Below, one piece after another: positions 1 through 8,565 of a stretch of 64,000 bases of DNA. The notes under the pieces are model-generated. The model had not been told where the DNA came from. It was given only the letters and a program-made list of their open reading frames with translations, and made no database searches. Positions within the stretch are counted from its first letter, which is position 1, and each line of letters begins with the position of its first letter. The translations under genes were made by a program, and so were the position numbers. Origin of the DNA: JAGREO01 sp020446285 (lineage in GTDB: Bacteria > Pseudomonadota > Alphaproteobacteria > Geminicoccales > Geminicoccaceae); NCBI GenBank assembly GCA_041398005.1, contig JAWKVP010000006.1:62001-126000 (forward strand), read 5' to 3'.

Positions 1-445
1 CAGCAATGCCCGTCCGGTCTCGACCTCGCCGATCATGGTGCAACTCAGGACAGCCGGTCCCGACGTGCCGACCGTATCGCCGCCGATCAGCGTGATCGGC
101 CAGATTTCCTGATCGGTGGCAAAGCCGCGTGCGATCGCCTCGAGCCATTCGAACCCCTGTTCGGCGGGTCTGGCTATGGAGGTCAGATAGTAGCGGGCGA
201 CCGCCCCCATGGCGGCCATGTCGGAAAGATTGGTGCGCAGGAGCTTGCGCGCAACCAGGTCCGGCGGGTCGCCAAAGTGGAAATGAACCCCCTCGACGAG
301 CGCGTCCTTGGCAATGACGAGACTTTGCCCACCGCCGGTATCGATGAGTGCGGCATCATCGCCCAGATCGAGCGCGCCGTCGAAACCGCGCGCCAGCGGA
401 GCGAGGCAGGAGGCGATGAACTCGAACTCACCCTTGCTCAAGCAT
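1..445 (-). CDS. thiL: Thiamine-monophosphate kinase, N-terminal part (runs off the left edge)
   Basis: ThiL phosphorylates thiamine monophosphate to the active cofactor thiamine diphosphate in the cytoplasm. Read on the minus strand, about 148 residues are present, beginning MLEQGEFEFIASCLAPLARG. The metal/ATP-binding stretch LDLGDDAALID, then ALVEGVHFHF, LLRTNLSDMAAMGA and the LIGGDTV motif are all visible and typical of the family. The ATG overlaps the last codons of nusB (nusB stop at 438-440), so translation is probably coupled. The C-terminal half, roughly another 170-180 residues in typical family members, lies outside the window. Order after nusB is the usual alphaproteobacterial arrangement. 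Family call is firm; only the end is missing. Confidence 0.93.
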
Positions 446-1007
446 CCGGTCCCGCTTCGGTTGCAGCTTGTGCATGATCGCCGTCGGCCGACATGTCCTC
501 TTCCGGTGTGTCCCCGGCCTCTTCCGGGCGCGGACGCAGGGTCGGCGTCAGGCGGTCGAGAATGGCGTGAACGAAACGCGGCTCGTCACCACCGAGGAAG
601 AGGCGCGCGACTTCGACATATTCGGCAATGATCACATCCGTCGGCACATCGTTGCGACCGGCAAGCTCGAAGGCACCGGCGCGCAGGCAGGCGCGCAGAA
701 GATAGCCGCAACGTTCGAGCGTCCAGCCCGGCTGCAGGCAGGCGGAAATCCGTTCGTCGAGCAATGGCCGTTGCGCCGATGCTCCAAGGACGACGATCTC
801 GAACCACGGCGTGTCGACATTGATCGCCGGAACGTCCGGCATGAACGGTTGCAACAGGCTTTCGAGCCGATGGTTCCTGAATTCGACGACCACCTGTGCG
901 GCACGCTGGCCGTTCTGCTCGATCTGGTAGAGCGCCTGCACCGCCGCCATGCGCGCGGCACGACGTTTCTTGAGAACCGGCGCTGCCGTCTTGCGTTTTC
1001 GTGCCAT
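438..1007 (-). CDS. nusB: Transcription antitermination factor NusB
   Basis: NusB binds boxA RNA with ribosomal protein S10 and supports processive antitermination of rRNA operons. The 189-residue product has the arginine-rich N-terminal RNA-binding helix (KKRRAARMAAVQALYQ, about residues 13-28), and the C-terminal helical signature VPTDVIIAEYVEVARLF near residue 120. It is longer than a typical NusB because of a roughly 35-residue acidic, proline/alanine-rich tail after the fold, probably disordered. It lies 15 bp after ribH and overlaps thiL by 8 bp, so it is an interior gene of the rib operon. Confidence 0.95.
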   Translation of the reverse strand: MARKRKTAAPVLKKRRAARMAAVQALYQIEQNGQRAAQVVVEFRNHRLESLLQPFMPDVPAINVDTPWFEIVVLGASAQRPLLDERISACLQPGWTLERCGYLLRACLRAGAFELAGRNDVPTDVIIAEYVEVARLFLGGDEPRFVHAILDRLTPTLRPRPEEAGDTPEEDMSADGDHAQAATEAGPDA

Positions 1008-1022
1008 CGTCGCCTGTTCCGT

Positions 1023-1502
1023 TCAGTCCGCGCGCTTTTGTTGCAGGTTCCGGCGAACGGCAGCAAGCATCATGGCGGCGAGCGCCGCGTGGCCGCCCTT
1101 GTCCATGCGCGCCGCATCCGCCCGTTCCTCGGCCTGGGCCCTGTTCTCGACCGTAAGGATGCCGTTGCCGATGGCGAGACGGTCGCGCAGGCCGAGTTCC
1201 ATGATCCCGCGACAGCTTTCGTTGGCGACGAGATCGTAATGGGTGGTTTCGCCGCGAATGACGCAACCGAGCGCCACGAAGCCGGCATACCGGCTGTTGC
1301 CACGATGCAGGGCGATGGCTGGCGGGATTTCCAGTGCACCCGGCAGGGTGAGCGTCTCGTGCCGACAACCGCCACGTTCGAGCATGGCGCGTGTGCCCTC
1401 GATCAGCATGTCGTTGATGGCGGCATGATAGCGCGCCTCGACGATGAGAAAGCGTGCGCCGGCGAGATCGGGGACGGACAGGCCGTGGGCGATGCCGGCC
1501 AT
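1023..1502 (-). CDS. ribH: 6,7-dimethyl-8-ribityllumazine synthase
   Basis: RibH condenses 5-amino-6-ribitylamino-uracil with 3,4-dihydroxy-2-butanone-4-phosphate to give lumazine, the penultimate riboflavin step. The 159-residue protein shows the family landmarks in order: ARYHAAIND (substrate pocket), LPGALEIPPA, GCVIRGETTHYD around residue 80 and NGILTVEN near residue 113, with KGGHAALAAM close to the end. The ATG shares one base with the ribE stop, showing tight coupling. Length is normal for the family. Confidence 0.96.
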   Translation of the reverse strand: MAGIAHGLSVPDLAGARFLIVEARYHAAINDMLIEGTRAMLERGGCRHETLTLPGALEIPPAIALHRGNSRYAGFVALGCVIRGETTHYDLVANESCRGIMELGLRDRLAIGNGILTVENRAQAEERADAARMDKGGHAALAAMMLAAVRRNLQQKRAD

Positions 1503-2107
1503 CAGCTGTTTCCTTCATTGGCGAGTGCGATCTGCCGGGCGACATAGCGCGCCAGCATGTCGGCTTCGAGATTGACGGAATCGCCGGGCCTGCGGTCGGC
1601 GAGGCTCGTTTCGGCAAGAGTGTGCGGGATGATGGCGAGAACGATCCGGTCGCCGTCGATTTCGTTCACGGTAAGGGAAATGCCGTCGACGGCGATCGAT
1701 CCCTTGACCGCGACGAGTCCGGCCAGTTCGCGCGGAATGTCGATGGCGAAGCGGGTCGCTTCGCCCATGGGCTCGATGGCGGCGATACGGCCGATACCGT
1801 CGACATGGCCGAACACCAGATGACCGCCGAGTTCGTCGCCGAGACGAAGCGAGCATTCGAGATTGATCGTGTCACCCGCCTTCCAGCCACCGATGGTGGT
1901 GCGTGCGAGGGTTTCGGTCGAGGCGAAGACGCCATGCGTACCGTTCCCCTTGTCCGTCAGGGTCAGGCAGATGCCACTGTGGCTCACCGATGCGCCGATG
2001 GCGATGTCTGCGAGATCCAGCGTCGATTCGACGATGAGGGCAAGCCCGCCGTCGCGCCGCTCGGTGCGCGCAATCCGTCCCCGGTGGGTGATGATGCCTG
2101 TGAACAT
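1502..2107 (-). CDS. ribE: Riboflavin synthase, alpha subunit
   Basis: Riboflavin synthase dismutates two lumazine molecules to riboflavin. The 201-residue protein starts with the near-invariant MFTGII and contains two similar lumazine-binding barrels: residues about 1-95, with GHLVFGHVDGIG at the junction, and about 96-190, with VKGSIAVDGISLTVNEI. I chose the ATG at 2107 because it gives the canonical N terminus; an open frame continues upstream but lies inside ribD. Only 4 bp separate it from the ribD stop. The same enzyme is called ribC in some genomes. Confidence 0.95.
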   Translation of the reverse strand: MFTGIITHRGRIARTERRDGGLALIVESTLDLADIAIGASVSHSGICLTLTDKGNGTHGVFASTETLARTTIGGWKAGDTINLECSLRLGDELGGHLVFGHVDGIGRIAAIEPMGEATRFAIDIPRELAGLVAVKGSIAVDGISLTVNEIDGDRIVLAIIPHTLAETSLADRRPGDSVNLEADMLARYVARQIALANEGNS

Positions 2108-2111
2108 GTTG

Positions 2112-3206
2112 CTACCGGTTCTCCCGTTCGAGCACATCGAGCCGGTCGACACCGATCGCCCGCGATTCGACCCGGCGCCAGCGCATCGCCTCATCGACCC
2201 GTTCGAGTCCGAGGCCGGCGATGGCGGGAAGACCGTCGCCACCGATCACCATCGGCGCCGTCGCCATGTGCAATCTGTCGACCCTGTCGGCGGAAAGGAA
2301 GGCGGATGCGACCGTCGATCCGCCCTCGACCAGAAGGCGGGTGATGCTGCGTGAGGCGAGATGTGTCAAGACCGCATCGACCGAAGGATCGGGCAGGTCG
2401 ATGACTTCGACACCTGCATCGCGCAAGGGTTGTGCACGACCGTCATTTCCTATTGCCGTGTACACCCAGACCGGCACGTCGTTCGCGGTCCGGGCGAGCA
2501 GGCTTTCGGGCGTCAGCCGCAATCTCCGGTCGAGAACGATTCGCACCGGCGACCGGTCCTCGAGGCCGGGGATGCGACAGGTCAGCGCCGGATCGTCGGC
2601 CATCGCCGTGCCGCTGCCGACGAGAATGGCGTCATGCGTCGCCCGCAGGCGGTGCGCCTCGGTCCGTGCCGGCGCACTGGTGATCCACTGGCTGTGGCCG
2701 GTCGAGGCGGCGATGCGGCCGTCGAGACTTTGCGCAAGCTTCAGGCTGACCATGGGGCGGTGGTCGAGAACGCGGCGATACAGACCGAGATGCTGAGCGC
2801 GCGCTTCCTCCCCGAGCAGGCCGACCTCGACGCTCACGCCGGCCTCGCGCAACCAGGCCACACCCCGGCCGTCCACGCGCGGATCGGGGTCGAGCGTTGC
2901 CACGACCACCCGTGCGATGCCCGCATCGATCAGCGCTCCGGAACAGGGAGGCGTTTGTCCCCAGTTGGCACATGGTTCCAATGTAACATAGGCAGTGGCA
3001 CCGCGCGCAGCGTTTCCAGCCTGTTCGAGCGCCTGCGTCTCGGCATGCGGGCGACCGCCGCGCGCCGTCCGGCCCCGTCCCACGACGAGACCGTCCCTGA
3101 CGATGACGCAGCCGACGGAAGGGTTGGGCCAGGTCGTGCCCAGTCCACGCGCGCCGAGCGCCAGTGCTGCGCGCATATGGCCGATATCGTCCTTACCGTC
3201 CTTCAT
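2112..3206 (-). CDS. ribD: Bifunctional diaminohydroxyphosphoribosylaminopyrimidine deaminase / uracil reductase
   Basis: RibD performs the second and third steps of riboflavin synthesis: deamination by an N-terminal zinc deaminase and NADPH-dependent ribose reduction by a C-terminal dihydrofolate-reductase-like domain. In 364 residues the zinc site is seen as HAETQAL and PCANWGQTPPC (about residues 49-84). The reductase domain includes LAQSLDGRIA, ILVGSGTAMADDP and LLVEGGSTVASAFL. The start at 3206 overlaps the nrdR stop by 4 bp (ATGA); a longer upstream frame runs through nrdR and was discarded. The usual histidine-rich segment before the last zinc cysteine pair is ANWGQ here, a minor variation. 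Confidence 0.95.
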   Translation of the reverse strand: MKDGKDDIGHMRAALALGARGLGTTWPNPSVGCVIVRDGLVVGRGRTARGGRPHAETQALEQAGNAARGATAYVTLEPCANWGQTPPCSGALIDAGIARVVVATLDPDPRVDGRGVAWLREAGVSVEVGLLGEEARAQHLGLYRRVLDHRPMVSLKLAQSLDGRIAASTGHSQWITSAPARTEAHRLRATHDAILVGSGTAMADDPALTCRIPGLEDRSPVRIVLDRRLRLTPESLLARTANDVPVWVYTAIGNDGRAQPLRDAGVEVIDLPDPSVDAVLTHLASRSITRLLVEGGSTVASAFLSADRVDRLHMATAPMVIGGDGLPAIAGLGLERVDEAMRWRRVESRAIGVDRLDVLERENR

Positions 3207-3670
3207 GGTTCGGCTTCGTCGGCCTCCGGCAGATCGCGTATGAACTCCTCGAAATCCTTCACCGTGGCAAAATCCCTGTAGACCGAGGCGAAGCGCACAT
3301 AGGCGACCTCGTCGAGCTTGGCGAGGCTTTCCATGGTCAGCTCGCCGATGCGCTTGCTCGTCACCTCGCTCTCGCCGGTCGTCTCCAGCCGACGTACGAT
3401 TCCGTTGACGATGCGCTCGATCTGTTCGGCCTCGATGCCGCGTTTGCGCGTTGCGATGCGGATCGAGCGGGAAAGCTTGTCGCGGTCGAACGGCACACGC
3501 CGCTGGTCGGCCTTCAGCACGACGAGATCGCGCAGCTGGACCCGCTCGAAGGTCGTGAAACGCGCGCCACAGGCGGCGCACTGGCGGCGACGGCGGATGG
3601 AGATGGCATCCTCCACCGGCCGCGAGTCCTTGACCTGGGTATCCTCCGAGCCACAGAACGGGCATCGCAT
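3203..3670 (-). CDS. nrdR: Transcriptional repressor NrdR
   Basis: NrdR is a zinc-ribbon/ATP-cone repressor that senses ATP/dATP and represses ribonucleotide reductase genes at NrdR boxes. The 155-residue protein begins MRCPFCGSEDTQVKDSRP, with the second zinc pair CAACGARF at residues 31-38. The ATP-cone (about 46-136) contains VVLKADQRRVPFDRDKL and YVRFASVYRDF. It sits 42 bp after rpiB and overlaps ribD by 4 bp. Its location at the head of the rib genes is the common alphaproteobacterial arrangement. A short acidic C-terminal tail follows the cone. Confidence 0.97.
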   Translation of the reverse strand: MRCPFCGSEDTQVKDSRPVEDAISIRRRRQCAACGARFTTFERVQLRDLVVLKADQRRVPFDRDKLSRSIRIATRKRGIEAEQIERIVNGIVRRLETTGESEVTSKRIGELTMESLAKLDEVAYVRFASVYRDFATVKDFEEFIRDLPEADEAEP

Positions 3671-3712
3671 CGTCTGGTTCTCTCCGGTTGTCCTTGTCAG
3701 CCGCCGGCAGGA

Positions 3713-4159
3713 TCAGCCGCCGCCACGGGCGAGCTTGTCGACACGCCGGGCATGACGACCGCCCTCGTAGGCAGTATCGAGAAAGGCGTCGAGACAGTCG
3801 AGGGCGACGCCGACGCCGACGATCCGCGCACCGAGCGCCAGAACATTGGCATCGTTGTGCTCGCGGGTGAGCCGCGCGGTGGTGACGTCATGGCAAAGAC
3901 CGCAGCGGATGTGCGGCGCGCGGTTGGCGGCGATGGAAATGCCGATACCCGTACCGCAGACGAGCACGCCGCGGGTCGCCCGCCCATCGGCGAGTGCTTC
4001 GGCCAGCAATGCCGCCATGTCGGGATAGTCCACCGAATCGGTACTATGGCAGCCGAGATCGAGAGGCTCGAGCCCTCGTTCGCGAACGGCCGCGGCAAGC
4101 CGGTTCTTGAGTTCGAAACCCGCATGATCGGCGGCTAGGGCGACGGTATTGACGTTCAT
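3713..4159 (-). CDS. rpiB: Ribose-5-phosphate isomerase B
   Basis: RpiB interconverts ribose-5-phosphate and ribulose-5-phosphate, supplying the ribulose-5-phosphate needed for riboflavin precursor synthesis. The 148-residue protein has the phosphate-binding ADHAGFELKNRL near residue 10, the GVLVCGTGIGISIAANR loop with the catalytic-region cysteine at about residue 67, and CHDVTTARLTREHNDANVLALGAR. It is the first gene of the leftward operon rpiB-nrdR-ribD-ribE-ribH-nusB-thiL. glyA, which often follows rpiB in this class, is not adjacent here. Confidence 0.94.
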   Translation of the reverse strand: MNVNTVALAADHAGFELKNRLAAAVRERGLEPLDLGCHSTDSVDYPDMAALLAEALADGRATRGVLVCGTGIGISIAANRAPHIRCGLCHDVTTARLTREHNDANVLALGARIVGVGVALDCLDAFLDTAYEGGRHARRVDKLARGGG

Positions 4160-4342
4160 GATCCTGTTCCGCGCAAAGGGGAGCGGACATTGCGCCTGTC
4201 CACTACCACAGTGACGGACCGCACTCCACCGCGAACCGCTTTCGCTTGCTGATACCGGGCGGCCGACCTAGTTTTGGCTCAAGTCCGCGTCGCCGGATTA
4301 ACGCAGGGTTGTGAACAGTCGCGGACAGCAAGGGAGAAGAGA

Positions 4343-4762
4343 ATGCCGAAAGTCACGATGTCGACGAAGGTCGCCGCCAATGCCGATCAGCTCTGGAAGA
4401 CCATCGGCGGTTTCGGCCAGATCGCCGACTGGCATCCCGCGATCGAGAAATCGCAAACCGACGGCGAGCGCAAGGGGTCGGTCCGTTCGCTGACCCTCGT
4501 CGGTGGCGGCAGCCTCAACGAGAAGCTCGAGGAGATCAGCCCGTCGGAACGAATCTATCGCTATTCGATCATCTCCGGTCCCCTTCCGGTTGCCAATTAC
4601 GAAGCGGTCATCCACGTCAGGGACAATGGCGACGGCACGAGCACTGTCGAGTGGTCGAGCGAATTCGACGCCTCCGGCGCTTCGGAGAATGACGCCGTGG
4701 CCGCCATCCAGGGCGTGTACCAGGCCGGACTCGACAATATCCGCAAGATGTTCGGCGTCTAG
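4343..4762 (+). CDS. SRPBCC (START-like) family protein
   Basis: A 139-residue cytoplasmic protein of the polyketide cyclase/dehydrase SRPBCC superfamily, whose members form a helix-grip cavity that binds hydrophobic ligands. The pattern is VAANADQLWKTIGGFGQIADWHPAIEKSQT, followed by five or six alternating strands and a long C-terminal helix ending GVYQAGLDNIRKMFG. The ATG at 4343 has a good GGGAGAAG ribosome-binding site; a longer frame from 4274 lacks one. No ligand or reaction can be inferred. The stop codon TAG lies directly against a long hairpin (4763-4811). Confidence 0.8.
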   Translation: MPKVTMSTKVAANADQLWKTIGGFGQIADWHPAIEKSQTDGERKGSVRSLTLVGGGSLNEKLEEISPSERIYRYSIISGPLPVANYEAVIHVRDNGDGTSTVEWSSEFDASGASENDAVAAIQGVYQAGLDNIRKMFGV

Positions 4763-4811
4763 TGCATCGATCCAGACGGATCATACTGATCTGGCTGGAT
4801 AAATTGATGCA
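4760..4811. repeat. Long interrupted palindrome, possible dispersed repeat, at the SRPBCC stop codon
   Basis: Three nested inverted segments pair over 4763-4811: TGCATC with GATGCA, ATCCAG with CTGGAT and GATCA with TGATC around a tac loop. The first 22 bases, from the TAG stop onward, recur almost exactly (two mismatches) after the ferredoxin stop at about 11251-11272 on the other strand. It could act as a transcription terminator or mRNA-stabilising hairpin; the A-rich tail after it is not a terminator U-tract for the upstream gene. Confidence 0.55.
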
Positions 4812-4945
4812 AAAACAAGGAACTGGCGCTCGGGTGCATCAACGGAGTGAATGCGCCTGAGCACCAGTCGCCGGTGGTCGTCATGCAACGGTACGACCAC
4901 CGGAACCGCGCGGGCTCAAGATGAACAGCAGGAGGGGGTGAGACC

Positions 4946-5989
4946 ATGAACAGGTCGTCATCCGATCGCAATCGTCGTTTCGTCCTCAACGAGCGGCCGA
5001 AGGGAGAGCCGGACGAAAACACATTCAGGCTGGAAACGGTCGAGGTGCCGGAACCGAAGAACGGCGAGATGCTGGTGCGCAATCACTACCTTTCGCTCGA
5101 TCCCTACATGCGCGGCATGCTGAGCGATCGTGAATCCTACGTCGATCCGGTCGCACTCGGTGCGACCATGGTCGGCGGCACGGTCTCGCGGATCATCGAA
5201 TCGAAAAACAGCGCTTTCAAGCCGGGCGACTGGGTCGTCACCGGCGGCGGCTGGCAGGACTATGCCATTTCCGACGGCGAGATGTCCTTTCCGCTCGACG
5301 AGGACATGCAAAACAAATCCCGCGCACTGGGCGTTCTCGGGATGCCGGGCTTCACGGCCTGGGCCGGCCTCACCCAGATCGGCAAGCCGAAGGCCGGTGA
5401 AACGCTGGTCGTCGCCGCGGCGACGGGGCCTGTCGGCGCGTCGGTCGGACAGATCGCGAAAATCCTCGGGCTGCGCGCCGTGGGCGTTGCCGGCGGTCCG
5501 CAAAAATGCCGTCACGCCATCGAAACACTGGGCTTCGATGCCTGCATCGATCACCGGGCCGACGATTTCGCCGAACAGCTGGCGACCGCCGTTCCCGACG
5601 GTATCGACATCTATTTCGAGAATGTCGGCGGCAGGGTGTTCGACGCGGTGCTGCCGCTTCTGAACCCGTGCGCGCGCATTCCGCTATGCGGCAATATCGT
5701 CACCTACAACGATCCCGACGCGCTCGCCGAGGGCGGCGACCGCACCCATATCGTCATGGCGCGCTTCCAGCAATTTCGCATCACCATTCGCGGCTTCATC
5801 ATCTTTGCCGATTTCGGCCATCTCTACCCCGATTTCATTGCCCAGGTACAACCATGGGTCGAAGCCGGCAGACTGCACTATCTCGAACACATGTCGGATG
5901 GTCTCGAAAACGCGCCCGCGGCGCTCAACGAAGTGCTGCGCGGCGAGAATTTCGGCAAGCGCGTCATCCGCATCGTTCCCGACGACTGA
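4946..5989 (+). CDS. NADP-dependent medium-chain oxidoreductase (CurA / leukotriene B4 dehydrogenase-like)
   Basis: A zinc-independent MDR-superfamily reductase; relatives reduce the double bond of alpha,beta-unsaturated ketones and aldehydes with NADPH. The 347-residue protein has the family N terminus (VLNERPKGEP, then YLSLDPYMRGMLSD around residue 50), the cofactor loop AAATGPVGASVGQIAKILG near residue 155, and FENVGGRVFDAVLPLLN. There is a strong AGGAGGGGG ribosome-binding site 5-6 bases before the ATG. It stands alone and converges on the Atm1-like exporter gene. The specific substrate cannot be assigned. Confidence 0.88.
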   Translation: MNRSSSDRNRRFVLNERPKGEPDENTFRLETVEVPEPKNGEMLVRNHYLSLDPYMRGMLSDRESYVDPVALGATMVGGTVSRIIESKNSAFKPGDWVVTGGGWQDYAISDGEMSFPLDEDMQNKSRALGVLGMPGFTAWAGLTQIGKPKAGETLVVAAATGPVGASVGQIAKILGLRAVGVAGGPQKCRHAIETLGFDACIDHRADDFAEQLATAVPDGIDIYFENVGGRVFDAVLPLLNPCARIPLCGNIVTYNDPDALAEGGDRTHIVMARFQQFRITIRGFIIFADFGHLYPDFIAQVQPWVEAGRLHYLEHMSDGLENAPAALNEVLRGENFGKRVIRIVPDD

Positions 5990-5997
5990 CCGCCCGT

Positions 5998-7896
5998 TCA
6001 GTCGATCGCCACCGTCCGGTCGCCCCGGTCGCCCTCCTCGCCGGTCTTCTGGCGCTGCCACATGTCGGCATAGAGGCCGCCGCGCACGAGGAGACCGGTA
6101 TGGCTTCCGCGTTCCTCGATCCGGCCGTCCCTGAGCACGACGATCTCGTCGGCATCGGCGATGGTCGAGAGCCTGTGGGCGATGACCAGCGTCGTCCGTC
6201 CCTTCGCCGCTTCGCGCAGGGCTTCCTGCAACGCCTGTTCCGTCTGGCTGTCGAGCGCCGATGTCGCCTCGTCGAGAACGAGGATCGGCGGATCCTTCAG
6301 TAGCACGCGGGCAATGGCGACGCGCTGTTTCTCGCCGCCCGACAGCTTGAGACCGCGTTCACCGACGAGCGTTGCGTAACCGTCGGGGAGGCTCTCGATG
6401 AAGGTGTGGATCTGTGCTTTGCGCGCGGCGGCCTCGATGTCCGCCTGACCTGCGCCCGGCCTTCCATAGGCGATGTTGGCGCCGATCGTGTCGTTGAACA
6501 GGACGGTATCCTGCGGCACCAGACCGATGTGCCGGCGCAGGCTCGCCTGGGTGACATCCGCGATATCCTGACCATCGATGGCAATGGATCCCGCCTTGCA
6601 GTCATAGAAGCGGAAGAGCAGGCGCACGAGGGTCGACTTGCCCGATCCGGACGGCCCGACCACGGCGAGCGTCCGCCCGCTGTCGACGGAAAGGCTTATG
6701 CCGTCGAGGATCGTCCGCCGTTCGTCATAGTCGAAGCCGACCGCCTCCATGCACACCCGGCCGCCGGCGATTTCGAGCGGCGTCGCGTCCGGGCGGTCGG
6801 CAACCTCGGGATCGAGTGTCAGCAGATCGTCGATCCGTTCGAGGTCGGTCACCGCCTGACGTACCTCGCGATAGACGAAACCCAGGATGTTGAGCGGCTG
6901 GTAGAGCTGCATCATGAAGGTATGGAGGAGAACGACATCGCCGACGGTGAGCGTCCCGTGGACGACGCCGAATGCGGCCTGGGTCATGAGTGCGGTCGAT
7001 CCGACCGCGATGATGAGTGTCTGCCCGGTATTGAGGAAGGCGAGGCTGGTCTCGCTGCGGACGGCGGCGTTCTCATAGGCCGTGAGGGAGCGGTCGAGCC
7101 TGTCCCGCTCGAAGCCCTCGTTGGCGAAGGCCTTCACCGTTTCGTAATTGATCAGCCCGTCGACCGCAGCGGCGTTGAATTCGTTGTCGCGCACATTCAT
7201 CTCCCGGCGGATATGCGTGCGCCAGTTGGTCGTGACGACAGTGAAAACCGCATAGGAGACGATGGTGGCAACCGTGGTGAACGCATAATGCCACGGATAG
7301 CGGGCGAGCAGGATGGCGACCACGAGGATGAATTCGAACAGCGTCGGACCGATGTTGAAGACGACCGAGCGCAGGAGATAGGAAAGCCCCTTGACGCCGC
7401 GATCGATGGAGCGTGCGAGCTCGCCGGTCCGCCGGTTCAGGTGATAACCGAGCGACAGGTCGAAGAGATGCTCGTAGACGGCGAGTGCAAGCCGTCTCCC
7501 GGCACGCTGGCCGACCCTGGCGAAGACGGCGTCGCGGAGTTCGCGGAAGAGGATCGCGCCGAAACGCGCGGCACCATAGCCCAGAAGTGCGGCAAGCGGG
7601 ATCGTCGCGAGCCCGCCCGCGCCGAGTTGATCGATCACGTCCTTGAGAAAGAACGGAATGGTGACGTTCACGAGCTTGGCGAGCACGAGAAGGGCAAGGG
7701 CGATGACCACCCTCGCCCGAAGTGCTGCACCATCCCTGGGCCAGACATAGACGAGGGCGAAGGCGATGAGACCGGACCAGCCGCCGCGCGTCGCGGACCT
7801 GGCCGGCTCCGGCGATCCCGTGCCGGAGGCCGGAGAAGCGGACGAAGCGGAGGAACTGGAGGATGTCGACATGGCCATCAAGTGACAGGCCGCCAT
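5998..7896 (-). CDS. Atm1/ABCB7-type ABC exporter (fused membrane and ATPase domains)
   Basis: A 632-residue half-transporter with six membrane helices (about 45-330) and a C-terminal ATPase domain: Walker A GPSGSGKS, Q-loop, signature LSGGEKQRVAIARVLLKDPP, Walker B ILVLDEATSALD and the AHRLSTI histidine. The segments YHLNRRTGELARSIDRG and SYLLRSVVFNIGPTLFE are diagnostic of the Atm1 group, which exports glutathione-linked sulfur or metal conjugates across the inner membrane. The N terminus is a Ser/Ala/Pro-rich disordered stretch. Alternative ATGs at 7878 and 7872 are possible, and none has a clear ribosome-binding site. Confidence 0.9.
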   Translation of the reverse strand: MAACHLMAMSTSSSSSASSASPASGTGSPEPARSATRGGWSGLIAFALVYVWPRDGAALRARVVIALALLVLAKLVNVTIPFFLKDVIDQLGAGGLATIPLAALLGYGAARFGAILFRELRDAVFARVGQRAGRRLALAVYEHLFDLSLGYHLNRRTGELARSIDRGVKGLSYLLRSVVFNIGPTLFEFILVVAILLARYPWHYAFTTVATIVSYAVFTVVTTNWRTHIRREMNVRDNEFNAAAVDGLINYETVKAFANEGFERDRLDRSLTAYENAAVRSETSLAFLNTGQTLIIAVGSTALMTQAAFGVVHGTLTVGDVVLLHTFMMQLYQPLNILGFVYREVRQAVTDLERIDDLLTLDPEVADRPDATPLEIAGGRVCMEAVGFDYDERRTILDGISLSVDSGRTLAVVGPSGSGKSTLVRLLFRFYDCKAGSIAIDGQDIADVTQASLRRHIGLVPQDTVLFNDTIGANIAYGRPGAGQADIEAAARKAQIHTFIESLPDGYATLVGERGLKLSGGEKQRVAIARVLLKDPPILVLDEATSALDSQTEQALQEALREAAKGRTTLVIAHRLSTIADADEIVVLRDGRIEERGSHTGLLVRGGLYADMWQRQKTGEEGDRGDRTVAID

Positions 7897-8021
7897 CGTC
7901 GATGCAAGAGGCTCGAAGCGGATCCGGCATCGACACGCTGTTAGCGATTGCTTAACGAATCCGCGTCAGTATTCCGACGATCGCGACCCGAGGACACCAG
8001 GCGCCCGAGGACATCAACCGA

Positions 8022-8531
8022 ATGAATCCAGATCCGTCGACGTCACGAGCCGGTCCGGCGAAGCTGTCGGCGCAGGGAGTCCTTGCGACACTTCCCCGCC
8101 TGAGCGCCGACGAGCTCATTCCCGAGGTCAACAGCCTGATGATCGACGCCGCCGGAAATCTCGTGCCGCGCGTCCGCAGGCAGAACTATATCGTCACCTA
8201 TTCCTGTCTCGGCCGCCGGGTGACAGCCCGCTTTACGGGCGGCCGCGACGAACCGGTCCTGATGGAACTCGGCTGCCGGCTCATCCGGCTGCCCTACAGT
8301 GTCGAGAGCGCCGCGCGACGCAGGGCGCTGATCGAACGGATCTGGAAGGCCCGCGGATTCGGGCTCGGCAGTCTGGGCATCACCCACCATCAATGGCTCT
8401 ATCTGCGGGACCGCATGAAGCTCGAACCGGCGCCGATCACCGCGTCCTGGCTCGTGAGCCGGCTGGTGACCGCCGCCATGCTGCTCAAGCCCGCCATCGA
8501 GACCTTCGCCGAGTTCGAGAACACCGCCTGA
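8022..8531 (+). CDS. Hypothetical protein
   Basis: A 169-residue basic, soluble-looking protein that I do not recognise. The central part (VPRVRRQNYIVTYSCLGRRVTARFTGG, about residues 47-73) is arginine-rich with beta-strand character. The C-terminal half is helical and ends with a moderately hydrophobic stretch WLVSRLVTAAMLLKPAIETF that could be amphipathic. It is divergently transcribed from the Atm1-like gene (126 bp apart) and converges with the DUF2339 gene 34 bp away. The frame is long, with third-position GC usage like its neighbours, so it is probably real. Confidence 0.6.
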   Translation: MNPDPSTSRAGPAKLSAQGVLATLPRLSADELIPEVNSLMIDAAGNLVPRVRRQNYIVTYSCLGRRVTARFTGGRDEPVLMELGCRLIRLPYSVESAARRRALIERIWKARGFGLGSLGITHHQWLYLRDRMKLEPAPITASWLVSRLVTAAMLLKPAIETFAEFENTA

Positions 8532-8565
8532 CAATGGGTCGAGACGATTGTCCGCGCTGGTCGCG

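Noticed and set aside
3207..3665. N-terminal extension of ribD into nrdR
   Set aside because: The extra ~150 residues are out-of-frame nrdR codons. RibD proteins start near 3206, where a 4-bp ATGA overlap with nrdR is present.
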